In this document: one piece after another, positions 43,830 to 51,897 of the stretch | Layout: every line of letters starts with the position of its first letter | Numbering within the stretch: position 1 is the first letter of the stretch | Assembly: GCA_964346275.1 (NCBI GenBank) | Contig: CAYFUR010000008.1 | Coordinates: 1 to 57,729, forward strand | Source: CAYFUR01 sp964346275 | GTDB lineage: Bacteria; Sumerlaeota; Sumerlaeia; SLMS01 | Direction of reading: 5' to 3' | Length of the DNA stretch: 57,729 nt | The notes under the pieces: model-generated | What the model saw: only the letters and a program-made list of their open reading frames with translations | Database searches by the model: none | Told to the model about the DNA's origin: nothing | Made by a program: the position numbers and the translations under genes

Positions 43830-44951
43830 ATGAGGCTTCTTTTCACGATGGGGCAAATGGCATGGATTGGCCTTCTTGCCATCGCGGTTTCTGGCTGCAC
43901 GGCGGGCTCTCTCTCAAATGCCGGCGTGTCCCGCCTCTCCCCAGGGGAAAGCCGCCGGGAAGCTTTTGTCCAAACCATTCATTCCGGTGAGACGCTGGAA
44001 CTCGCCCAAATGAACGGCCCCGGCATCATCCGCCACATATGGTTCACCGCCCGCTGCGACGATCCCCGTCTATACGGATCCCTCATCCTTCGCATCTGGT
44101 GGGATGGCGAAAAGGAGCCGAGTATCGAGGCCCCCATGAGCGATTTCTTCGGCTCGGGTTTCGGCCTGGAGCGAGCCGTGCAGTCCGGCGCCGTGCAAAT
44201 GATTCCAGCCGGCATGCCGGGGCACGCCGCGCTTAATTGCTGGCTGCCCATGCCCTTTGAATCCGCACGCATCGAGATCGAAAACCAGTCCGATTCCCAT
44301 GCGAGTCTTTTCCATATTATGAACTGGGAGGCGGTGGATAAACTCGATAAAGACCTGGGAAGGCTCCATGCCCAGTGGCGGCGCTCGAATCCCGTCGCGC
44401 GTGACGAGCACCACACGGTTCTGAAGGCCAGGGGCAACGGACAGTTTGCTGGAATGGTCTACAACATCCGGCTGCTGGAAGGAGGCTCATGGGTAGAGGG
44501 CGGCGAGGACTTCTATATCGATAGACAAGAGGATGAATGGGAAGCTCTGGAGCACTGGGATCGCGCTGCTGCCCTGCCGGAGCACCGTGTGCCGGCAGGC
44601 GAGCGAAGCATTGCCAATCAGCCGATGGGCCCCGTCTGGCCAACGCTGCCGGGGATTGGCGCCGAGGATTACTTCACCATGTCCTGGGGATTCCGCGAGA
44701 AGATGCAATCGCCATACGCGGGAGTCTCGCTGGCAGAAGACGGATATCTCTCTGCATACCGGTTCCACCTGAAAGATCCGATCCGTTTTCGGGAAAACCT
44801 GTGGGTGCAGTTTCGCAATCATGGATGGGACGTCGGATCACGGGCAGATGATATCACAACGCTGGCTTTCTGGTATCAAAAGGAACCGCACGCGCCTTTC
44901 CCTGATCTTCCCCCCTTGGAAGATCGCCTTCCTCCCCCGCGGGGCGAGTAG
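43830..44951 (+). CDS. DUF2961/GH172-family lipoprotein
   Basis: A 373-residue lipoprotein; the lipobox ends at Cys23 (LLAIAVSGC). The mature part matches DUF2961, now glycoside hydrolase family 172: GPGIIRHIWFTA, then LRIWWDGEKEPSIEAPMSDFFG, WVEGGEDFYIDRQ, GIGAEDYFTMSWG and SPYAGVSLAEDGYLSAYRFH. The acidic pair in EGGEDF and GAEDYF are the family's likely catalytic residues. Members act on fructofuranose- or arabinofuranose-containing glycans and are often homo-oligomeric. It is probably tethered to the periplasmic or outer-surface membrane. It carries one GTCTATAC word (44068), here coding Arg-Leu-Tyr-Gly. Confidence 0.88.
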   Translation: MRLLFTMGQMAWIGLLAIAVSGCTAGSLSNAGVSRLSPGESRREAFVQTIHSGETLELAQMNGPGIIRHIWFTARCDDPRLYGSLILRIWWDGEKEPSIEAPMSDFFGSGFGLERAVQSGAVQMIPAGMPGHAALNCWLPMPFESARIEIENQSDSHASLFHIMNWEAVDKLDKDLGRLHAQWRRSNPVARDEHHTVLKARGNGQFAGMVYNIRLLEGGSWVEGGEDFYIDRQEDEWEALEHWDRAAALPEHRVPAGERSIANQPMGPVWPTLPGIGAEDYFTMSWGFREKMQSPYAGVSLAEDGYLSAYRFHLKDPIRFRENLWVQFRNHGWDVGSRADDITTLAFWYQKEPHAPFPDLPPLEDRLPPPRGE

Positions 44952-44994
44952 GCAGGATTTCACGATGCCCTCCGGCTGGACCCGGCTCCCAGGC

Positions 44995-45015
44995 GATGAC
45001 GAGGACAAGGACGAA
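44995..45015. repeat. Intergenic GAC/GAG tract
   Basis: GATGACGAGGACAAGGACGAA lies between the GH172 gene and DUF429. It is preceded by GGCTCCCAGGC, similar to the sequence before the tract at 48206. It is one of four such tracts (with 8992, 48206 and 55404). Confidence 0.55.
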
Positions 45016-45054
45016 GGGGTTTGTTCCCGAATGTTCTATTGAACATAATCAGCG

Positions 45055-45891
45055 TCAAGTTTGAGGGCATTGGGAAAGAAGCTCCGGATCGGCGATCCAC
45101 CCTTCGAGCAAATCCGCAGAATCGGGAACGCCGTAATTCGTGGTGCGGGCGGCCCAAGCGGCCTGAATCGCACACAGAACCGCGTCGAGCCGATCGGCGC
45201 CCGGCTCCTCGGCCAGTGCCCCTGCCAGCTCGCGGGAAAGCCTGAGCCGCAGCCCGTATATCCGGGGAAGCTCATCCGACAGGATCGACTCGATAACGCG
45301 GGAGCGGGCAGCGCGCTGTTCGGATGTCTGCTTTTTCCGATTATCGTTTTTGTAGGGCTGCCGGCCAATCCATTTCCGTGCGACCAGCGCCGGATAGGCT
45401 TCCAGGCAGATGCGGCTGTCTCGGCGCGGATGCACCGGATGAATGGACGCTCCCGATTTGAGAAGGCAGGGCGCCCCGCGAAAGAACATCCGGCCCACGG
45501 GGGTCATATACATCGTCATGGGGCTTTGGGAACCGCAAAGGCGATCGACAGCGCGGGGATGCTGCTTGTCGCCGGGCGGGCGGGGATCGCGGTATTCTTT
45601 CAAGAGGCGGGCGAAATCCTGTATAGACAAGGCCGCAAGCCGGGATACATAGCCGGGCCAGGACCGGTGCCAGCCAAGGTTTTCGATCAGTTTTCTCGGC
45701 TGGCCGAAGGGGAAATCGAGGCCCATCACCCACGGACCAGGAACCTGCAGCGTTTCTTCAAACTCCGGGAATGAGGGAAGCGTGCCCACTTGCTCCAGCA
45801 CCAGTGTATTCCCCTCGATCCGGCACTCGGCGCGGGTGATCGGCTTTTTGCGCGAGGGGGCGCTGGTGAAATCCACTCCGTATATCTTCAC
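45055..45891 (-). CDS. DUF429-family predicted nuclease-like protein
   Basis: A 278-residue protein of the DUF429 family, predicted to have an RNase H-like fold. It opens KIYGVDFTSAPSRKKPIT, where the Asp of GVDFTSAP and the Asp of MGLDFPFGQP are the probable metal-binding acidic residues. The ALDFP-type motif, the central LCLEAYPALVARKW-like segment and the late GADRLDAVLCAIQAAW (Asp) complete the RNase H-type set. Activity is unproven in this family. The GTG start overlaps the TGA of the KaiC-like ATPase (GTGA), so the two are cotranslated. It carries one GTCTATAC word. Confidence 0.82.
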   Translation of the reverse strand: MKIYGVDFTSAPSRKKPITRAECRIEGNTLVLEQVGTLPSFPEFEETLQVPGPWVMGLDFPFGQPRKLIENLGWHRSWPGYVSRLAALSIQDFARLLKEYRDPRPPGDKQHPRAVDRLCGSQSPMTMYMTPVGRMFFRGAPCLLKSGASIHPVHPRRDSRICLEAYPALVARKWIGRQPYKNDNRKKQTSEQRAARSRVIESILSDELPRIYGLRLRLSRELAGALAEEPGADRLDAVLCAIQAAWAARTTNYGVPDSADLLEGWIADPELLSQCPQT

Positions 45892-46631
45892 GGCAGCAAC
45901 GGTTCGCCCCCTTCGCTTTCCGCTTCGATTCCCGAACTTGTAATCCGGAAAGGCATCCAGTCGATGGGATGCTCGACTCCTTCCATTTTCTCGATGCGCA
46001 TTTCGCGGCGCATGCGGCCTCCGGTTTCACGGACGCGAAAGCGGATAATATTGTGGCCGAGATAGCGGGTGAAGTCCATCAGGCGGCGGGCAACGGGCGA
46101 CGCTTCTTCAAACTCATTTACGATATCGATATTCGTCATGTTGCTGTAATGGCTCCAGTTGACCGTCCAGTATTCCACGGCGCGCCACTGCTCTTCGTCC
46201 ATTGTGTTAAAAAGGTGTGTATAGCCGTCGCCAAATAGGAATCGTGTGCAGCCGGCTTCCGTCAGTTCCAGATCGAGAGAGCGCATGGCCTCGAAATCGG
46301 GAAGGTCGAAATAACGCACGTGGGAGTCTTTTTTGAAGGGCTCGTAATGCGGGAAGGCCTGGATCGGGAGGAGCTTCTTTTCTTCCTCGTGGGGCACGAC
46401 GTCCCAGCCGAAGGATTGAAAGTAGCGGCGTATATGCGGCCACGGGCGATCGAACACATCATAGGAAACGACTTCGCCAGCCCGGAGCCCGGCCCAGAGG
46501 AAATGCATTCCGAAAACCGTTTTGCCCGTTCCCGGAGGGCCAATAAACAGATTGCGCGATCCCCGCGGAATCCCGCCCACCAGGTTGTCAAAAAAAGGGA
46601 TGCCGGTTTTTTGCAGTTCGTTGATACTCAT
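45888..46631 (-). CDS. KaiC/RecA-like ATPase, single domain
   Basis: A 247-residue protein from ATG 46631, with GGTGAG about nine bases upstream; the open frame before it (to 46931) is not coding. It is a single RecA/KaiC-type domain: TGIPFFDNLVGGIPRGS, the typical KaiC lead, then Walker A GPPGTGKT at residues 31-38. A Walker-B-like aspartate lies in TRFLFGDGYTHLF. The second KaiC domain and autophosphorylation site are missing. It is coupled by a GTGA overlap to a DUF429 nuclease-like protein. Such one-domain KaiC proteins (RadA/KaiC-like) are often regulators with unknown targets. Confidence 0.85.
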   Translation of the reverse strand: MSINELQKTGIPFFDNLVGGIPRGSRNLFIGPPGTGKTVFGMHFLWAGLRAGEVVSYDVFDRPWPHIRRYFQSFGWDVVPHEEEKKLLPIQAFPHYEPFKKDSHVRYFDLPDFEAMRSLDLELTEAGCTRFLFGDGYTHLFNTMDEEQWRAVEYWTVNWSHYSNMTNIDIVNEFEEASPVARRLMDFTRYLGHNIIRFRVRETGGRMRREMRIEKMEGVEHPIDWMPFRITSSGIEAESEGGEPLLP

Positions 46632-46929
46632 GAGATTACTCACCCCGCCAGAATGATCAGTGTGTGCGTTTTTTTCACAAGAAGCCTGGAACGCCAATCT
46701 TGTTCCCTTTGCTCCAACTCGACCAGCGCCGGCCTCAATGGCGAAACGCTTACGTCGAGGCAATGAATTTGCCGAAATGGCCGTGCCCGGCGACGGCAAC
46801 GATCCGGCGCTGCCGATAACGCTCGAGGAGATCGTGGTGGAATCCTTCGAACTGCCATAAGGCGTGTTCCGGCTTGCGCCGTGGCAAAAAAGGAAAGATG
46901 ATTTCATCAATTTTTCCAGGCAGGTTCCC
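46632..46929. promoter_or_regulatory. Divergent intergenic region
   Basis: The 298 bases lie between the KaiC-like gene (minus) and the beta-lactamase-like gene (plus). An open frame at 46660-46860 has neither SD nor recognisable sequence and is not called. A TTTTTTC run at 46668-46674 is near the KaiC promoter side. No clear -35/-10 pair can be named. Confidence 0.35.
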
Positions 46930-47976
46930 ATGAAATCGTTTCATTTTCTCCTTCTGGCAGCAACCATGGCGTTCGGCGGGTGTGCCGCCCGCCAGACCGT
47001 GAATCCTCTTTCCTCGCCAACATGGCGCGAGATCGCCGTATCGGATTCCCGCCTCGTGGTGGAAGAACCACGCCCCTCCCCCACCATTGACAAACTGGCG
47101 GCGGAAGCAACGCTCCGGGCCGTGGAGGAGCTTGGCGGCGCCAGCGTCGCCGGAGATGATGTCTGGACGACGATCATCGACTGCCGTGATTCCCGGGACA
47201 TCCGCATCGGATCCTACCAGGGCACCGAACCCGTCTATCCGGCCAGCGTGATCAAGCTTGTCTATATGCTGACAGTTTATGATCAGCATCGCACCGGCCT
47301 GCTGGAGATGACGGAGGAACTCAGAAAAGACCTCCACGACATGATTGTCTATTCCGACAACTTCGCCACGAATCGGATCCTCGATCGCATCACGAACACG
47401 TATTTCGGGCCCGATCTGGCGGGGGAAGCGCGAACATCCTTTGAAATGAAACGGCAAACGGCCACGCGGTATATGCAAAAGCTCGGCATGGATGGCCTCT
47501 GGGCCACGAACAAGACCTATGACACGGGCATCCCTCTCTACGGCCGCGATATCCAATGGCTTGGCGAGCCGGCAGGCGATAACTTTGAGCGCTCAAACAG
47601 TATGACGACCAACGACACGGCGCGGCTGCTCTACCTGATCTGGCGCCACGGCGTGGTGGACTATCAGGCTTGCGAGGAGATGCTGGCCCTGATGAAGCGG
47701 GATGAAGAATCGCGCGCATTCTTTTCCGAGGTTGTCCCCGAGGGCGCAACGCTCTATGCCAAGGGCGGCTCCACGGGCCTCTGCCGCCATGACGCGGGGC
47801 TCTTCGAGTTTCCCAATGGCGATGCCGTGATTATCGTCTCTTTCAGCAAAACCCGGGGCGAGGAACGCCCGCGAGTCATCGAACGCGTGGCGGAAATCGT
47901 GCTGGAAGAGATGCGGTCGACTCCCGGCGAATGGGACCAGGCCACGGCGGATGAAACGCCCGGCGCATCGCAGTAA
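46930..47976 (+). CDS. Class A beta-lactamase-like serine hydrolase lipoprotein
   Basis: A 348-residue protein, ATG 46930. The signal ends in a lipobox at Cys18 (MAFGGCAARQ). The penicilloyl-serine transferase motifs are in order: SVIK at 106-109 (nucleophile and lysine), SDN at 142-144, and KGGSTG in place of KTG near residue 280. The omega-loop glutamate of true beta-lactamases is not obvious to me, so hydrolysis of beta-lactams is not assured. It may instead be a peptidase or esterase of the same fold. It is probably periplasmic or at the outer membrane. Several GTCTAT words occur, including GTCTATAT at 47260. Confidence 0.83.
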   Translation: MKSFHFLLLAATMAFGGCAARQTVNPLSSPTWREIAVSDSRLVVEEPRPSPTIDKLAAEATLRAVEELGGASVAGDDVWTTIIDCRDSRDIRIGSYQGTEPVYPASVIKLVYMLTVYDQHRTGLLEMTEELRKDLHDMIVYSDNFATNRILDRITNTYFGPDLAGEARTSFEMKRQTATRYMQKLGMDGLWATNKTYDTGIPLYGRDIQWLGEPAGDNFERSNSMTTNDTARLLYLIWRHGVVDYQACEEMLALMKRDEESRAFFSEVVPEGATLYAKGGSTGLCRHDAGLFEFPNGDAVIIVSFSKTRGEERPRVIERVAEIVLEEMRSTPGEWDQATADETPGASQ

Positions 47977-47994
47977 GAGCGGAAGAAAAAACTC

Positions 47995-48030
47995 AACCCC
48001 GCCGCCCGCTCAGCAAGAGCGGGGGTTTTG
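47995..48030 (+). terminator. Rho-independent terminator of the beta-lactamase-like gene
   Basis: AACCCCGC (47995-48002) pairs with GCGGGG-TT (48019-48028), followed by four T; a GTCTATAC word follows directly at 48030-48037. Confidence 0.75.
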
Positions 48031-48205
48031 TCTATACGAGCCGGTGACTTTTTATTTGGATGAGAAACAGGGAGTAAGATTACGATCAGGAGGCTTGCAG
48101 GCGCTTTCCCATCATCTCCCACCGAAATCGGCAGGCAATCGTCTCCGTATAAATTGGCTCTCTTCGACAAACCATCTTCGCCCAAGGCTCCCTCCCCGGG
48201 GCTCG

Positions 48206-48240
48206 GCGATGAAGATGACGAGGACGAGGAAGATGATGAG
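48206..48240. repeat. Intergenic GAT/GAC/GAG tract
   Basis: Thirty-five bases of GAY/GAG triplets, with GACGAGGACGAGG at the centre, preceded by GGGGCTCGGC. This is the longest of four related tracts. It sits 22 bases before the end of the convergent double glycosyltransferase gene. Confidence 0.6.
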
Positions 48241-48261
48241 ATTTCAGGCAGGAGCCCCAAG

Positions 48262-51200
48262 TCAATCAATGGGAGCCGTATAGACTTCCATGCGGCCGAG
48301 GGCGCCGACGGGTTCGAGGTGGTCGGGAATGTCTTCCCCGCGGCCCATGAAGCGGAAGAGGATGAGGTTTTCTTCCTCGGCGAATTCCCACGGGAAATGC
48401 TCGCTGGTAGAAATGTGGAGGCGGTCGGGATGGCCGGTCATGAGTTGGACATGACTCAGGGCGGCCGCCTCGGGCTCGGGCGCCCAGAGCAGAATCGGCC
48501 CTCCGCGGTTGATCGTCGGCAGGATCTGGGGTTGCTGCATTTCCTGGCGAATCATCTCTCCGGCGATGAAGGATTCCGTGAGATAGCCAAAGCGCACAAT
48601 GCGCGTCGTATCGCGGACGCTCTGGAGCGCAAAAGCTCCCACCGTATAGACGCCGGCGGCGGCTGCCACCCATCGCAAGCCTCTCGACCAGGAGCCGTGC
48701 GGCGGGTCCGCCAGTTGCGCGAATACAAACCCGGCAAAGGGAAAAGCCAGCACGGTGAGGCTCAGGGCATAGCGCTGGGGCGAAAGCCCCGCGCCTTTCC
48801 AGGCCACCATGCCGGCCAGAATCACGAAGTAGGCGACAAAGACAAGCAGGTAAAACGTCGCGGCGGGCCGCCTTCGCAGGGCAAGCGCCATGGCCACGGT
48901 CCCGGCCAGGACAACCCCCCAAAGCATCTGAATCTGTGTATCCATCGTGAGGGGAAAGAGCGTCAGGCGGCTGGCGAGGCTTCCCCGGCTGCCCACGGTA
49001 TTGAGTTGCACCTGGTTTGAAAGAAAGGCAAGCGGATTGCCGTGGACCATCCAGGAATCCAGCGCCCAAAAAGCCGGAAAGATCATCGCCACCCCGCCGG
49101 CGAAGAGAAGCAGGGTGAAATGATAGCGCAGCGTGGGCCCGGCCGTGTCTAGACGCTTGAAGGTTCTGGCGCGATACAGCCGCCAGGCCCAGTGGCCGCC
49201 CGCGGCGGCACCAAAACCCGCGATATACATCCACCCCTCATAGCGATAAGACGCGGCAAGTGTGAGGCATGCTCCCGCGGCCAGCCAATAGGCTTCGCCA
49301 TTCGGGCCGCCATCGCGCAGGCGTTTCCAACCGCGCAGCCCGAACGCCGTCGCCGCGCAAAGGAACGCCGTCATGGGCACCGTGGGCATGGCGTGCGGGC
49401 TGAGCCAGGTGTGCATCGGCAAAACCGCCGCGAGGAATCCCGCGAGAAGAGCGGCGATCCAGCGTTCGCTCACTTCCCAGGCGAGCCATGCGACGACGAA
49501 GACGCTGGCCACGGCAAAAAACCAGGCCTGCCAATGCAGCGCCGCCAAATCATTTTCCGCCAGGCGCATCGCATAGCTGGGCAGCAGCAGCGCCCCGCCG
49601 GGCCAGACATGGTCGAGCGTTCCGATGCCGGGCTTGAACTGCAGGTCGTGGGCGATACGGAATCGCGCGCCGTCATCTTCCCAGGCTGTCACGTATCCAT
49701 TGGAGACCGCCTGGAAGATGAGTCCAAGTTTCAGGAACCCGAGCACCCAAAGCGCGTGCGGCGCCCACTTGCGCAGAAAGGGTGGATCTTTTCCCGGCGG
49801 GATCAGTCGCTGTTTGCGCTTTCGCTGCAGCCAAAGCGCCGCCGCACCCGCCAGCACACCGAGCAGAAGCGCGTGAGTCCGCACGGGGATGAAGAAATCG
49901 ATGATGGACATGCCCCGGGTTTCCAGCCGCTCCCAGTGCGGAAACGGCGCCATTTCCCGGGCCTCTCCCTTTCGCGTATAGACGCGGAGCGGCGGGCGGT
50001 GAAAAACGATTTCCACCCCGGCGCCCTCGGGAAAGCGGTGATTCTCCGCCTCGGAACCAAACAGTACGAAGAGGTCTGACCTGTAATCTTCCGACGCAAC
50101 CCGGGAAAGAAACTCATCGGTATGGTTGCGCACATAGCGATGGTGCATTTCCGGGAGGGGTCCGCCCAGGAGCGGCCAAAGGGGATACTGCCACTGGTCG
50201 CCGCCGACAATGAGGCCGATGCTATCGGGGTCTTGTGCGCGGAGGAATTGCGCGGTGTCCTGGAAGGGCTGCTTCAGGTCCGGGCGCCGGAGGAAATAGA
50301 GATCTCCACGGGGTGTGTTGAAGACATTGGTCGTTGCGAAGATCGGGGTCGTGCTGTTGAAGAAGAGCCAGTAGAGCGATGCCGCATAGACGACGATGAG
50401 AAAGCGGGTGAACGCCTTGCGCGGCAGCCAGCGGACGAGTTCCACGGCAATCACGGGACATGCCAGTATAAAAAAGCCAAGATGGAGGCGGCTGTGCCAT
50501 GGCTGCCATTTCAGCAGGTGGCAGAAGACCAGGAATCCAAAAATCACGGCGATGGTATAGACGCGGACCAGGGCGGATTCGCGCCGTTTCCAACTCAGCA
50601 GCACGGCCCCGAAACAAAACAGGATTGCCAGAAAGTGAATCGGATTGCCGCCGTAATCGTGGGACACCTGGTCCGGGTTCAGATAATAGGAGCCGCCCAT
50701 TGTTGTGTCCGGATCGTGGAGGTCGGCCCCGATCAGGTTGTGAAAGGCCTCGACAGCCTCGTGGACCTCCACGGCCCATTTCTCGACGGGAAGCACCAGG
50801 TGCAGCGAAAGATTCCGCGCGATGTTGGAGAAAAGCAGCCGCGGCGTGTGGGTTTCGTTTTCCAGGTGAAAGTGGCCCGAGATGAACGGCGTCCCAAAGT
50901 TGTAAAGATTGCGCTGGAAATGAACGGCGTTCACCGCGAGCGCCACCAGCCCCATGAGCAGAATCGCCCGCACCCAGCGCCAGCGCCTTTGAAAGGCCGG
51001 CATGGCCAGCATGATCAGCCCAAAGGGCAGCAGATAGAAATAGGCCGTCCCCTTTGTATAGACGGCAAGGCCGAGGGCGGCGCCGGCGAAGAAGGCGTCG
51101 GCGGCCCAGGCGCGGCTCATCCCGCGCCAAAGGCGAAACAGGAAATAGACAAAGGCGATGCTGAAGAAGGACGTGACGAGGTCCGTCTGGGTGGTCGTGG

Positions 51201-51864
51201 CCTGCATGATCGCCATGGGGATTGTGAGCACCAGAAAGGCCGCCGCGCCCTGGCCGCGCCGCCCACCGCCGAGTTGCCCCGCCACGAGGGACGCCGCCAC
51301 GGCGCATCCGGCCAGCGCGATCCATTGGACGCTGTGGAAAAAGTGATCGGATCCGCTCAGGATATACGTGTGGAGCGTCGTCAGTTCCGCGCCGGGCGCG
51401 GGCGCAACCAGGCGGAAATCATGAGCCGGAAAGACGGCCAGCGTTTCATTCTGCGCCCAGAACATCACCTTGGGCAGGTGATAGGTCATGGAATCGACGT
51501 TGAGCGGCGGCATCAGGATGCCCAGCACGAGCAGCACGCCGAGCGTCACCGCCGCCGCGATATACCCCGCCTTGCCCGCCGTGCTTCGCGGCGCGTAGAG
51601 GCGCCAGTTGGCGTGCAAGCGGTGCCATAGAGAGTCCTGATAGACGCAGACGTAAATCCCCAGGCCCGACGCCACCGCCAGCCACAGGAAGACGAGCGCG
51701 GGCCAAGTGATTTCGTGGAAGAGAGACAGCCCCTCCGTCGCCATGACGAGGATCAGTTGAAAAGAAACCAGGGCGGCCACAAAGGCCGCCCGGGCATCGC
51801 GATAGCAAAGCCTCAGCAGGAAGAAGAATAGCAGAGCCAGGCAAAGCGGCAGAAGAACGATCAT
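48262..51864 (-). CDS. Double GT-C membrane glycosyltransferase (1200 residues)
   Basis: One frame with two GT-C units in tandem. Unit 1 (1-640): about 11 helices with the first-loop motif NVDSMTYHLPKVMFWAQN, as in the protein at 17191, then a soluble region (HRYVRNHTDEFLSRVASED). Unit 2 (from about 651, where MSIIDFFIPVRTHALLLG begins with an internal ATG): about 10 helices, with the acidic motif TAWEDDGARFRIAHDL in its first loop, followed by a soluble tail (ILPTINRGGPILLWAPEPEA). Each unit has its own acidic pair, so each may be active. ATG 51864 has no SD but is only 33 bases after ettA. It contains five GTCTATAC words, all coding Val-Tyr-Thr. Confidence 0.82.
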   Translation of the reverse strand: MIVLLPLCLALLFFFLLRLCYRDARAAFVAALVSFQLILVMATEGLSLFHEITWPALVFLWLAVASGLGIYVCVYQDSLWHRLHANWRLYAPRSTAGKAGYIAAAVTLGVLLVLGILMPPLNVDSMTYHLPKVMFWAQNETLAVFPAHDFRLVAPAPGAELTTLHTYILSGSDHFFHSVQWIALAGCAVAASLVAGQLGGGRRGQGAAAFLVLTIPMAIMQATTTQTDLVTSFFSIAFVYFLFRLWRGMSRAWAADAFFAGAALGLAVYTKGTAYFYLLPFGLIMLAMPAFQRRWRWVRAILLMGLVALAVNAVHFQRNLYNFGTPFISGHFHLENETHTPRLLFSNIARNLSLHLVLPVEKWAVEVHEAVEAFHNLIGADLHDPDTTMGGSYYLNPDQVSHDYGGNPIHFLAILFCFGAVLLSWKRRESALVRVYTIAVIFGFLVFCHLLKWQPWHSRLHLGFFILACPVIAVELVRWLPRKAFTRFLIVVYAASLYWLFFNSTTPIFATTNVFNTPRGDLYFLRRPDLKQPFQDTAQFLRAQDPDSIGLIVGGDQWQYPLWPLLGGPLPEMHHRYVRNHTDEFLSRVASEDYRSDLFVLFGSEAENHRFPEGAGVEIVFHRPPLRVYTRKGEAREMAPFPHWERLETRGMSIIDFFIPVRTHALLLGVLAGAAALWLQRKRKQRLIPPGKDPPFLRKWAPHALWVLGFLKLGLIFQAVSNGYVTAWEDDGARFRIAHDLQFKPGIGTLDHVWPGGALLLPSYAMRLAENDLAALHWQAWFFAVASVFVVAWLAWEVSERWIAALLAGFLAAVLPMHTWLSPHAMPTVPMTAFLCAATAFGLRGWKRLRDGGPNGEAYWLAAGACLTLAASYRYEGWMYIAGFGAAAGGHWAWRLYRARTFKRLDTAGPTLRYHFTLLLFAGGVAMIFPAFWALDSWMVHGNPLAFLSNQVQLNTVGSRGSLASRLTLFPLTMDTQIQMLWGVVLAGTVAMALALRRRPAATFYLLVFVAYFVILAGMVAWKGAGLSPQRYALSLTVLAFPFAGFVFAQLADPPHGSWSRGLRWVAAAAGVYTVGAFALQSVRDTTRIVRFGYLTESFIAGEMIRQEMQQPQILPTINRGGPILLWAPEPEAAALSHVQLMTGHPDRLHISTSEHFPWEFAEEENLILFRFMGRGEDIPDHLEPVGALGRMEVYTAPID

Positions 51865-51897
51865 GGATCCAGCGCGCCCCGCGCGCCACCGTGGAAC

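Noticed and set aside
46660..46860. 66-residue plus-strand frame between the KaiC-like and beta-lactamase-like genes
   Set aside because: No SD, no recognisable sequence, and no support from neighbours.
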